Below are positions 1 through 7,095 of a stretch of DNA of 9,461 bases, in pieces (positions within the stretch are counted from its first letter, which is position 1; each line of letters opens with the position of its first letter). Both the position numbers and the translations under genes were made by a program. The stretch is from Lachnospiraceae bacterium. GTDB taxonomy: Bacteria; Bacillota_A; Clostridia; Lachnospirales; Lachnospiraceae. Where the stretch lies: positions 1-9,461 of the forward strand of contig VSOD01000137.1 in NCBI GenBank assembly GCA_009774655.1, written 5' to 3'. Under the pieces are notes generated by a model. It searched no databases and was not told where the DNA came from. It saw only the letters and a list, made by a program, of their open reading frames with translations.

Positions 1-94
1 GTTATTACTAAGACTATGAAATAAATTATTAATATATTACCTGATGGCAGCCCAAAATTTTTGCACATATACAAGAAAGGAACCTATACACATT
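1..94. other. AT-rich spacer upstream of dnaN, probably the dnaA-dnaN intergenic region
   Basis: No coding frame here can be recognised as the end of dnaA, although dnaA is the expected left neighbour in Firmicutes. The first 40 bases are almost entirely A and T, as in promoters or an origin unwinding element. Bases 59-67 read TTTTGCACA, which fits the relaxed DnaA-box consensus TTWTNCACA, but I see no cluster of boxes. A ribosome binding site for dnaN (AAAGGA, 76-81) lies at the right edge. No convincing -35/-10 promoter pair was found. The origin-adjacent interpretation rests on gene order and is an inference. Confidence 0.4.
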
Positions 95-1204
95 ATGAAG
101 ATTGTATGTTCAAAGTCCAGTCTCTTAAACGGAGTACAAACTGTTTCCAAAGCCGTTCCCAACAAGACGACGATGTCTATTCTGGAATGTATTCTTGTAG
201 ATACGAGAACCGGTGAGATCAAACTGACTGCTAATGATATGGAACTTGGTATAGAAACTGTCATTGACGGTGAGATCATAGAGAAGGGTATTATCGCGTT
301 AGATGCCAAAATTTTTCTGGAGATCGTAAGGAAACTTCCGGATAATGATATCACGATTGAGACGGATGATTCTTTTAAGACGACCATTACCTGTGAAAAG
401 GCCAAATTTAACATTATCGGGAAATCAGGAGAAGATTTCTCTTTCCTGCCGGAGATCGAGAAGAATGACTGCGTGATGCTGTCCCAGTTTACTTTGAAAG
501 AAGTGATCAGACAGACGATCTTTGCCATTTCGGATAACGATAATAACAAACTGATGACAGGAGAATTATTCGAGATCAGTGACAATACGTTGAAGGTGGT
601 TGCGCTTGACGGCCACAGGATCTCGATCAGAAGGATACTGCTTAAGAATTCTTATGATTACAAGAAAGTGGTCGTACCCGGTAAGACATTGAATGAAATA
701 AGCAAGATCCTTTCCGGCGATATGGATAAGGATGTGAGCATTTATTTTACAAGTAAGCACATTTTGTTTGAATTCGATAATACGATCGTTGTTTCCAGAC
801 TGATCGAGGGCGAGTATTTCAGGATTGAACAGATGCTGTCCAGCGATTACGAGACAAGAGTGCGAATCAACAAAAAGGAATTGCTCAACTGTATCGACAG
901 GGCTACTCTGCTTGTAAAAGAAGGGGACAAGAAGCCTGTTATCATGAGTGTTATGGAAGGCATGATACAGCTGAAAATGAATTCCACTGTCGGAAGCATG
1001 GATGAGGAGATCGATATTGACAAGGAAGGGAAGGATCTGATGATCGGATTCAATCCAAAGTTCCTGATCGATTCCCTGCGCGTGATCGAGGATGAAGAGA
1101 TCAATCTGTTTATGGTCAATCCGAAGGCTCCCTGTTTTATCAGGAATGCGGAAGAGACTTATATCTATGTGATACTGCCGGTGAATTTTACGACGGTGAA
1201 TTAA
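95..1204 (+). CDS. dnaN: DNA polymerase III beta subunit (sliding clamp)
   Basis: This 369-residue protein has the usual length of bacterial beta clamps. The clamp dimer encircles DNA and tethers the replicative polymerase and many repair proteins. The sequence shows the family pattern: an N-terminal MKI(V)CSKSSLL opening, the ALDGHRIS segment in the middle domain (ATDGHR-like in relatives), and the C-terminal YVILPVNF, which forms part of the protein-binding pocket. Three clamp folds of about 120 residues each are expected from the family. I chose the ATG at 95 rather than the in-frame ATG at 44: the extra 17 residues (MAAQNFCTYT...) have no counterpart in clamps, and AAAGGA at 76-81 lies upstream of 95 with a somewhat long 13-nt spacer. 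The gene is followed by 63 bp and then yaaA. Its position is the standard Firmicutes one just after dnaA. Confidence 0.97.
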   Translation: MKIVCSKSSLLNGVQTVSKAVPNKTTMSILECILVDTRTGEIKLTANDMELGIETVIDGEIIEKGIIALDAKIFLEIVRKLPDNDITIETDDSFKTTITCEKAKFNIIGKSGEDFSFLPEIEKNDCVMLSQFTLKEVIRQTIFAISDNDNNKLMTGELFEISDNTLKVVALDGHRISIRRILLKNSYDYKKVVVPGKTLNEISKILSGDMDKDVSIYFTSKHILFEFDNTIVVSRLIEGEYFRIEQMLSSDYETRVRINKKELLNCIDRATLLVKEGDKKPVIMSVMEGMIQLKMNSTVGSMDEEIDIDKEGKDLMIGFNPKFLIDSLRVIEDEEINLFMVNPKAPCFIRNAEETYIYVILPVNFTTVN

Positions 1205-1267
1205 GGAAGCATACTCTGAAAGTTGGTTCACGATTATCAAAAGTTGATGGGAATAAGATAGAAAAAT

Positions 1268-1477
1268 ATGGAAATAATAAAGATCAGGGACGATTTTATC
1301 AAGCTGGGACAGGCGCTTAAGCTGGCAGGTCTGGTGGAATCCGGTGTGGATGCCAAGATCGAGGTACAGGAAGGACAGGTTAAGTTAAACGGTGTTGTGG
1401 AGGTGCAGCGCGGTAAGAAGGTTCATCCGGGCGATGTGATAGAATACGGCGGACAACAGGTTAGGGTAGAGAACTGA
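1268..1477 (+). CDS. yaaA: S4-domain RNA-binding protein YaaA (RlbA-like)
   Basis: A 69-residue protein made of essentially one S4 RNA-binding domain. Visible family marks are the FIKLGQALKLAGLVESG helix segment, the VKLNG turn, and the RGKKVHPGDVIEYGG strand region. Small S4 proteins between dnaN and recF are conserved across Firmicutes and are thought to assist ribosome maturation; that role comes from the family, not from this sequence. The ribosome binding site is weak (GATGGGAATAAG around 1246-1256). Its stop codon overlaps the recF start by one base (TGATG at 1475-1479), so recF translation is probably coupled to it. The 63-bp gap before it holds only a short ATCAA/TTGAT dyad (1236-1248). 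Confidence 0.93.
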   Translation: MEIIKIRDDFIKLGQALKLAGLVESGVDAKIEVQEGQVKLNGVVEVQRGKKVHPGDVIEYGGQQVRVEN

Positions 1478-2556
1478 TGATTATAAAATCATTGGAAATT
1501 GCAGATTACAGGAATTACGACTCTTTACATATTGATTTCAGCAGCGGCACAAATATTCTCTATGGAGATAACGCGCAGGGTAAGACGAATATTCTGGAAG
1601 CGATCTACATGTCGGCTACTACGAAATCCCACAAAGGAACAAAGGATAAGGACGTCGTCAATTTCAGGAAAGAGGAAGCGCATATCAGGACTTATCTGGA
1701 AAAAGAAGGTATAGAGACGAGAGTGGATATGCATCTTCGGAAAAACAAGTCCAAGGGAATTGCGATTGACGGCCAGAAGATCAAGAAAGCGGCACAGCTG
1801 CTTGGTTTGTTGAATGTTGTTTTCTTTTCTCCGGAAGACTTAAGCATCATTAAGAATGGTCCGGCGGAGAGAAGAAGATTTGTGGATATGGAATTGTGTC
1901 AGCTGGATCAGTTCTATCTCTACAACCTGAACAATTACAACAAGATCGTAAACCAGCGCAATAAACTGTTGAAAGATATGTATTTCAATCCTTCTCTGCG
2001 CGATACCCTGAATATATGGGATTCGCAGCTTATCTCTTTCGGAAGTAAGATCATAGAGAGAAGGCAGCTCTTTGTGGAGCAGCTGAATGAGATCATATTG
2101 GAGATACACAGGAAACTGTCGGGCGGCAGGGAGAATCTCGTCATTCAGTATGAGCCGGATGTGCTCATAGATGAGTATGAGAAAAAGATGTCGTTGAATC
2201 AGGAGCGGGATGTCAAGTTAAAGCAGACCAGTACGGGGCCGCACAGGGATGATTTCAGTTTTGTGGTGGGAGATATCGACATCCGCAAATTCGGATCCCA
2301 GGGGCAGCAGAGGACGGCGGCGCTTTCACTTAAGTTATCGGAGATTGAACTGGTAAAGAAGATGACCAGAGATAATCCGGTGCTCCTGTTGGATGATGTT
2401 TTGTCGGAGCTTGACAGCAACAGGCAGAATTATCTGTTAAGTACGATTGGGGATATTCAGACGATCATCACCTGTACGGGGCTGGATGAATTTGTGAATA
2501 ACCGATTTGAAATCGACAAAGTTTTTCATATAGAGAGTGGTAAAATTATAGTATAG
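1477..2556 (+). CDS. recF: DNA replication and repair protein RecF
   Basis: This 359-residue protein has the normal RecF length. RecF is an SMC/ABC-like ATPase that, with RecO and RecR, loads RecA onto gapped DNA at stalled forks. Visible motifs are Walker A GDNAQGKT (residues 30-37), the ABC signature SQGQQ (274-278), Walker B VLLLDD (302-307) and the D-loop SELD (310-313). The GPAERRRFVD segment near residue 129 is characteristic of RecF. The start ATG shares its A with the yaaA stop TGA, with a purine-rich stretch (TTAGGGTAGAG, 1461-1471) just upstream inside yaaA. All key ATPase residues are present. The gene lies between the clamp gene and gyrB as in most Firmicutes. Confidence 0.97.
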   Translation: MIIKSLEIADYRNYDSLHIDFSSGTNILYGDNAQGKTNILEAIYMSATTKSHKGTKDKDVVNFRKEEAHIRTYLEKEGIETRVDMHLRKNKSKGIAIDGQKIKKAAQLLGLLNVVFFSPEDLSIIKNGPAERRRFVDMELCQLDQFYLYNLNNYNKIVNQRNKLLKDMYFNPSLRDTLNIWDSQLISFGSKIIERRQLFVEQLNEIILEIHRKLSGGRENLVIQYEPDVLIDEYEKKMSLNQERDVKLKQTSTGPHRDDFSFVVGDIDIRKFGSQGQQRTAALSLKLSEIELVKKMTRDNPVLLLDDVLSELDSNRQNYLLSTIGDIQTIITCTGLDEFVNNRFEIDKVFHIESGKIIV

Positions 2557-2566
2557 CTATTTATTG

Positions 2567-2579
2567 ATACAGGCTGTAT
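2567..2579. promoter_or_regulatory. 13-bp dyad between recF and gyrB (possible operator)
   Basis: ATACAG and CTGTAT form perfect 6-bp arms around a single G. A second palindrome, ATAGCTAT (2553-2560), sits immediately upstream over the recF stop codon. The one-base centre makes an RNA hairpin unlikely, so a DNA-binding site is the more natural reading. TTGATA (2564-2569) resembles a -35 box, but no good -10 follows. Dyads this short also arise by chance. Confidence 0.2.
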
Positions 2580-2611
2580 GGTCAGCCGAAAAGCGTGGAT
2601 AGCGGCGTTGA

Positions 2612-2618
2612 AGAAGGG
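2612..2618 (+). promoter_or_regulatory. Ribosome binding site that fixes the gyrB start
   Basis: AGAAGGG lies 10 nt before the ATG at 2629 but only 1 nt before the in-frame ATG at 2620, and the ATG at 2578 lies upstream of it. This spacing selects 2629 as the gyrB start, which also gives the family-typical N-terminus. Confidence 0.75.
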
Positions 2619-2628
2619 CATGGTGAAT

Positions 2629-4545
2629 ATGGCTAACGAATACGGTGCAGATCAAATACAGATTCTGGAGGGTCTTGAGGCAGTCAGGAAAAGACCCGGT
2701 ATGTATATAGGCAGTACGTCACTGAGAGGACTTCATCATCTGGTGTATGAGATTGTGGATAACTCGGTTGACGAGGCGCTGGCCGGTTTCTGTAACACGA
2801 TCTATGTTACGATCAATCAGGATAATTCAATCACCGTGGAGGATAACGGAAGAGGAATTCCTGTGGGGATCAACCACAAGGCGGGTATTCCCGCTGTGGA
2901 AGTGGTATTTACGATTCTTCATGCCGGCGGAAAATTCGGCGGCGGAGGATATAAGGTATCCGGCGGCCTGCATGGCGTGGGAGCTTCCGTGGTCAATGCG
3001 TTGTCCGACTGGCTGGAAGTGGAAATCTGTGCGGAAGGCAAGGTGCATAAACAGCGCTATGAGAGAGGACATGTGTGTTATCCGCTTAAGGTAGTGGGAG
3101 AATGTGAAGCCGATAAGACGGGAACGAAAGTGCACTTTATACCGGATAAGACGATTTTTGAGGAGACTGTTTTTGACTATGATACGCTTAAAACAAGGCT
3201 TCGGGAGACGGCTTTTCTGACGAAAGGTTTAAGAATTGTTCTTATTGATGAGAGAGAAGGGAAGGAACAGAAGAAAGAATTCCATTACGAGGGCGGTATC
3301 AAGGAGTTTGTTACATATCTGAATAAGAGTAAGGAATCATTGTACAACGACGTTATGTATTTCGAGGGCAGCAGGAACGGCGTGTATGTGGAGGTGGCCC
3401 TGCAGCATAATGATTCCTATAACGAAAGCGTATATACTTTTGTCAATAATATTAATACACCGGAGGGCGGTACGCATCTGGTAGGTTTCAGGAATGCGCT
3501 GACGAAGACTTTTAACGATTATGCACGCACTAATAAACTGCTGAAAGACAGTGAAGCGAATCTTTCCGGAGAGGATATCAGGGAAGGTTTGACGGCTATT
3601 ATCAGTATAAAGGTGGAAGATCCGCAGTTTGAAGGACAGACGAAACAGAAGCTGGGGAATTCGGAAGCCAGAGGAGCGGTTGACGGTGTGGTCAGTGAAC
3701 AGCTCACCTATTTCCTGGAGCAGAATCCGTCGGTTGCCAAGACGATCTGCGAGAAGTCGATTCTGGCGCAGCGTGCCAGAGAGGCGGCCAGAAAGGCGAG
3801 GGATCTGACAAGGCGTAAGACGGCGCTGGAAGGGAGCGCTCTTCCGGGTAAGCTGGCGGACTGTTCCGATAAAGATCCTAAGAATTGCGAGATCTATATC
3901 GTGGAGGGAGATTCTGCAGGCGGTTCTGCCAAGACTGCCAGAAGCCGTGCGACGCAGGCTATTCTGCCGCTTCGCGGTAAAATCCTGAATGTGGAAAAGG
4001 CGAGACTGGATAAAATCTATGCCAATGCTGAGATCAAAGCCATGATCACGGCTTTCGGCACGGGGATTCATGATGATTTTGATATCAGCAAGCTGCGGTA
4101 CGACAAGATCATTATTATGACGGATGCCGATGTGGACGGGGCGCATATAGCTACGCTGATGCTGACTTTTATCTATCGTTTCATGCCGGAACTGATCAAG
4201 CAGGGACATGTGTATCTGGCGAAGCCGCCTCTCTATAAACTGGAGAAAAACAGGCAGGTGTGGTATGCCTACAGCGATGAGGAACTGGAAAAAATCCTTA
4301 CGGAAGTGGGACGCGACCAGAATAATAAGATTCAGCGGTACAAAGGTCTGGGAGAGATGGACGCGGACCAGCTGTGGGAAACTACCATGGATCCGGAGAA
4401 ACGTATCCTGCTTCGTGTGAATATCAACGAGGAAGAAGAGTCGGAGGTGGATCTTACCTTTAACACGCTGATGGGTGACAAGGTGGAGCCGCGCCGGATC
4501 TTTATCGAAGAAAATGCGAAGTTTGTAAAGAATCTGGATATATGA
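2629..4545 (+). CDS. gyrB: DNA gyrase subunit B
   Basis: A 638-residue GyrB of the short Gram-positive type. With GyrA it forms the A2B2 gyrase that introduces negative supercoils using ATP. The GHKL ATPase domain shows the catalytic Glu at residue 41, Mg-binding Asn45 in VDNSVDEA, Asp72 in EDNGRGIP, and the glycine-rich ATP lid (GGKFGGGGYKVSGGLHGVG). The transducer carries the QTK loop (337-339), whose Lys contacts the ATP gamma-phosphate. The TOPRIM domain has EGDSAGG (426-432) and DADVDG (499-504), the metal site for DNA cleavage. The C-terminal QRYKGLGEMDADQLWETTMD block contacts GyrA. The start at 2629 (MANEYGADQ) matches relatives; the longer frame from 2578 adds 17 non-conserved residues. 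The coding sequence ends with TGA directly followed by in-frame TAA and TGA. Position 447 (E. coli numbering) is Arg, the ordinary Firmicutes residue. Confidence 0.98.
   Translation: MANEYGADQIQILEGLEAVRKRPGMYIGSTSLRGLHHLVYEIVDNSVDEALAGFCNTIYVTINQDNSITVEDNGRGIPVGINHKAGIPAVEVVFTILHAGGKFGGGGYKVSGGLHGVGASVVNALSDWLEVEICAEGKVHKQRYERGHVCYPLKVVGECEADKTGTKVHFIPDKTIFEETVFDYDTLKTRLRETAFLTKGLRIVLIDEREGKEQKKEFHYEGGIKEFVTYLNKSKESLYNDVMYFEGSRNGVYVEVALQHNDSYNESVYTFVNNINTPEGGTHLVGFRNALTKTFNDYARTNKLLKDSEANLSGEDIREGLTAIISIKVEDPQFEGQTKQKLGNSEARGAVDGVVSEQLTYFLEQNPSVAKTICEKSILAQRAREAARKARDLTRRKTALEGSALPGKLADCSDKDPKNCEIYIVEGDSAGGSAKTARSRATQAILPLRGKILNVEKARLDKIYANAEIKAMITAFGTGIHDDFDISKLRYDKIIIMTDADVDGAHIATLMLTFIYRFMPELIKQGHVYLAKPPLYKLEKNRQVWYAYSDEELEKILTEVGRDQNNKIQRYKGLGEMDADQLWETTMDPEKRILLRVNINEEEESEVDLTFNTLMGDKVEPRRIFIEENAKFVKNLDI
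2754..2762 (-). other. Perfect DnaA-box match inside gyrB
   Basis: TGTGGATAA on the + strand is the reverse complement of TTATCCACA, the strict DnaA box. It falls on the codons for V-D-N, containing the catalytic Asn45. It may simply be coding-driven, so binding by DnaA is an inference. Confidence 0.35.
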
Positions 4546-4551
4546 TAATGA
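4543..4551 (+). other. Three tandem in-frame stop codons ending gyrB
   Basis: TGA TAA TGA follow one another in the gyrB frame. The gyrA start at 4582 lies in the same frame, so without these stops read-through would give a GyrB-GyrA fusion. The sequence fact is certain; any selected role is inferred. Confidence 0.6.
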
Positions 4552-4581
4552 CGGGTTACCGGAAAGGAACATTGTTACAGG

Positions 4582-7095
4582 ATGGATGATAGAATTTTTG
4601 ACAAGATTGAGGAAGTAGATCTCAAAAAAAAGATGGAAGATTCTTACATAGATTATGCCATGAGCGTTATTGCGGCCCGTGCGCTTCCTGATGTAAGAGA
4701 CGGTTTGAAGCCGGTACAGCGCCGGGTTCTCTATTCCATGATCGAGTTGAATAACGGCCCGGACAAGCCTCACAGAAAGAGTGCCCGTATCGTCGGTGAT
4801 ACGATGGGTAAATATCACCCCCACGGTGACAGTTCCATCTATGGAGCGCTTGTTAATATGGCGCAGGAATGGTCTACCAGATATCCGCTTGTGGACGGAC
4901 ACGGAAATTTCGGTTCCGTGGACGGCGACGGAGCGGCGGCCATGCGTTATACGGAGGCAAGGCTGAGCAAAATTTCCATGGAGCTTCTGGCGGATATCAA
5001 TAAAGATACCGTTGATTTTGCTCCCAACTTTGACGATACGGAGAAAGAACCCAAGGTTCTGCCCAGCCGTTATCCGAATCTGCTTGTAAACGGTACTTCC
5101 GGTATTGCGGTTGGTATGGCTACTAACATACCGCCTCATAATCTGCGGGAAGTGATCAGTGCGGTAGTGAAGATCATTGACAATCGTGTGAATGAGGACA
5201 GAGCCACCGATATGGAGGAGCTTCTGGAGATCGTGAAAGCTCCTGATTTTCCTACGGGCGGAATCATCCTCGGTACGCGGGGGGCGGAAGAAGCCTACAG
5301 GACAGGGCGCGGCAAGGTGAGAGTACGCGCTGTCACGGATATCGAGACGATGCCTAACGGAAAGAGCCGCATCATCGTGACGGAACTTCCCTATATGGTC
5401 AACAAGGCCAACTTGATCTTAAAGATCGCAGATCTTGTGAAGTTAAAAAAGATTGACGGTATCACGGACCTTCGGGATGAGACGAACCGTGAAGGTATGC
5501 GTATCGTGATAGAACTGCGCAAGGATGCCAATGCCAACGTGATCCTGAATCAGCTGTACAAGCATACACAGCTTCAGGATTCCTTCGGCGTTATCATGCT
5601 GGCGCTGGTGAATAATGAACCTAAGGTCATGAATCTTCTTGACATGCTGACGCACTATATCAGACATCAGGAAGAAGTGGTGACCAGAAGGACGAGATAT
5701 GATCTGAACAAAGCGGAAGAACGGGATCATATTTTACAGGGTCTTCTGATTGCGCTGGATCATATTGATGAAGTGATCCAGATCATCAGAAGCAGCCAGA
5801 CTACGCCGATCGCGAAAGAAAGGCTTATCGAGCGTTTCCAGTTCTCCGATGCACAGGCACAGGCGATCGTGGACATGCGTCTGCGTGCGCTGACAGGTCT
5901 GGAGAGAGAAAAACTCGAGAACGAACACAGGGAGTTAATGGCTAAAATCGCCGAATTAAAGGCAATTCTGGCGGATGAAAAACTGCTGCTGGGAGTGATC
6001 AGAGAAGAAATCCTCATTATTTCCGAGAAATTCGGAGATGACAGAAGAAGTAAGATCGGATTCGATGTCTATGACATCAATATGGAGGATCTGATTCCCA
6101 AAGGAAATACCGTGATCGCCATGACCAGTCTCGGTTATGTGAAACGTATGACTGTGGATAACTTCAAGTCACAAAACCGCGGCGGCAAGGGCATTAAAGG
6201 AATGCAGACGATCGAGGAAGATTATATCGAGGATCTTCTGATGACATCGACGCATCACTATCTGATGTTCTTTACCAATTTAGGACGGGTATACCGGATC
6301 AAAGCGTATGAGATTCCGGAGGCCAGCCGGACCGCCAGAGGGATTGCCATTGTCAATATCCTGCAGCTGAATCCGGGAGAAAAGATATCGGCGATGATAC
6401 CGATCAAGGATTATGAGGAGAATGAAAATCTTTTCATGGTCACAAAGCGCGGTATTGTAAAGAAAACACCTGTTATGGAATTTAGTAATGTCCGCAAAAA
6501 CGGGCTTGCTGCCATTAATCTGCGGGAAGACGATGAATTGATCGAAGTAAAGACAACTTCCCGGGATACGGAAATCTTCCTGGTGACAAAACTTGGTATG
6601 TGTATCCGCTTCAAGGAGACAGATGTGCGGCCCACCGGCAGAAGTTCTATGGGTGTGATCGGCATGAATTTGTCAGACGGGGATGAAATCGTCGGAATGC
6701 AGCTGGATCACCAGGGCGATTCTCTTCTGATCGTGTCCGAAAATGGTATGGGAAAACGTACTTACCTAGATGAATTTACGGTACAGAAACGAGGCGGCAA
6801 AGGTATCAAATGTTATAAGATCACCGAGAAGACAGGAGATGTGGTCGGTGTGAAAGCGGTGGATGATGAGCATGAGATCATGATGATCACCACAGAGGGC
6901 ATTATCATACAGCTCCGCATGGATGATATTTCCACTCTGGGAAGAATTACTTCCGGCGTGAAGATGATCAATCTGGATGATAATGTGAAGGTGGCCAGAA
7001 TCGCCAAGGTAAGAGAGAAGCTCAGCGACGGGCATCATGAGATAGAGAATCTGGATGATATCGTAGATGAAGAAGAGGAAGCAGAAGATAAATGA
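4582..7095 (+). CDS. gyrA: DNA gyrase subunit A
   Basis: An 837-residue GyrA, the DNA-breaking and DNA-wrapping subunit of gyrase. The opening DLKKKMEDSYIDYAMSVI and the winged-helix region are typical. The catalytic Arg122-Tyr123 pair lies in AAMRYTEARLS. The quinolone-determining segment reads HPHGDSSIYG, with Ser84 and Gly88 (S. aureus numbering fits exactly). The long helical coiled-coil arm includes residues around 440-475. The C-terminal beta-pinwheel carries the GyrA box QNRGGKG (531-537), which confirms gyrase rather than topoisomerase IV ParC. It also has a second box-like QKRGGKG (735-741) in a late blade. The protein ends in an acidic tail (DDIVDEEEEAEDK). AAAGGAAC (4563-4570) precedes the ATG by about 11 nt. 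The gene follows gyrB after 36 bp, with no terminator between them, so the two are probably cotranscribed. Its stop overlaps the next start (ATGA). Confidence 0.98.
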   Translation: MDDRIFDKIEEVDLKKKMEDSYIDYAMSVIAARALPDVRDGLKPVQRRVLYSMIELNNGPDKPHRKSARIVGDTMGKYHPHGDSSIYGALVNMAQEWSTRYPLVDGHGNFGSVDGDGAAAMRYTEARLSKISMELLADINKDTVDFAPNFDDTEKEPKVLPSRYPNLLVNGTSGIAVGMATNIPPHNLREVISAVVKIIDNRVNEDRATDMEELLEIVKAPDFPTGGIILGTRGAEEAYRTGRGKVRVRAVTDIETMPNGKSRIIVTELPYMVNKANLILKIADLVKLKKIDGITDLRDETNREGMRIVIELRKDANANVILNQLYKHTQLQDSFGVIMLALVNNEPKVMNLLDMLTHYIRHQEEVVTRRTRYDLNKAEERDHILQGLLIALDHIDEVIQIIRSSQTTPIAKERLIERFQFSDAQAQAIVDMRLRALTGLEREKLENEHRELMAKIAELKAILADEKLLLGVIREEILIISEKFGDDRRSKIGFDVYDINMEDLIPKGNTVIAMTSLGYVKRMTVDNFKSQNRGGKGIKGMQTIEEDYIEDLLMTSTHHYLMFFTNLGRVYRIKAYEIPEASRTARGIAIVNILQLNPGEKISAMIPIKDYEENENLFMVTKRGIVKKTPVMEFSNVRKNGLAAINLREDDELIEVKTTSRDTEIFLVTKLGMCIRFKETDVRPTGRSSMGVIGMNLSDGDEIVGMQLDHQGDSLLIVSENGMGKRTYLDEFTVQKRGGKGIKCYKITEKTGDVVGVKAVDDEHEIMMITTEGIIIQLRMDDISTLGRITSGVKMINLDDNVKVARIAKVREKLSDGHHEIENLDDIVDEEEEAEDK
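6153..6161 (-). other. Perfect DnaA-box match inside gyrA
   Basis: A second TGTGGATAA on the + strand (TTATCCACA on the minus strand), on the codons T-V-D-N near residue 524, using the same GTG GAT AAC codons as the gyrB copy. Function is not shown. Confidence 0.3.

Noticed and set aside
44..94. Upstream in-frame ATG for dnaN
   Set aside because: The extra 17 residues are absent from beta clamps, and the start at 95 has its own ribosome binding site.
566..1240. A 224-codon minus-strand frame over dnaN
   Set aside because: It lies opposite an intact conserved gene and its translation has no recognisable domain; it is a shadow frame.
1236..1248. ATCAA-AAG-TTGAT dyad between dnaN and yaaA
   Set aside because: A 5-bp A/T-rich stem without a T-run is too weak for a terminator and is common by chance.
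2578..2628. Upstream in-frame ATGs for gyrB (2578 and 2620)
   Set aside because: The extension is not GyrB-like, and the ribosome binding site at 2612-2618 is correctly spaced only for 2629.
3337..5139. A 600-codon open frame on the minus strand across the gyrB-gyrA junction
   Set aside because: Its codons are in register with gyrB and gyrA, which share one frame. Minus-strand stops would need + strand TTA, CTA or TCA codons, which these genes rarely use, so the frame stays open by codon bias. The product is rich in His, Arg and Ile, resembles no family I know, and I saw no ribosome binding site.
6172..6804. Second GyrA-box-like motif as a sign of domain duplication
   Set aside because: QNRGGKG and QKRGGKG lie in different blades of one pinwheel, and a second box-like motif is common in Firmicutes GyrA.
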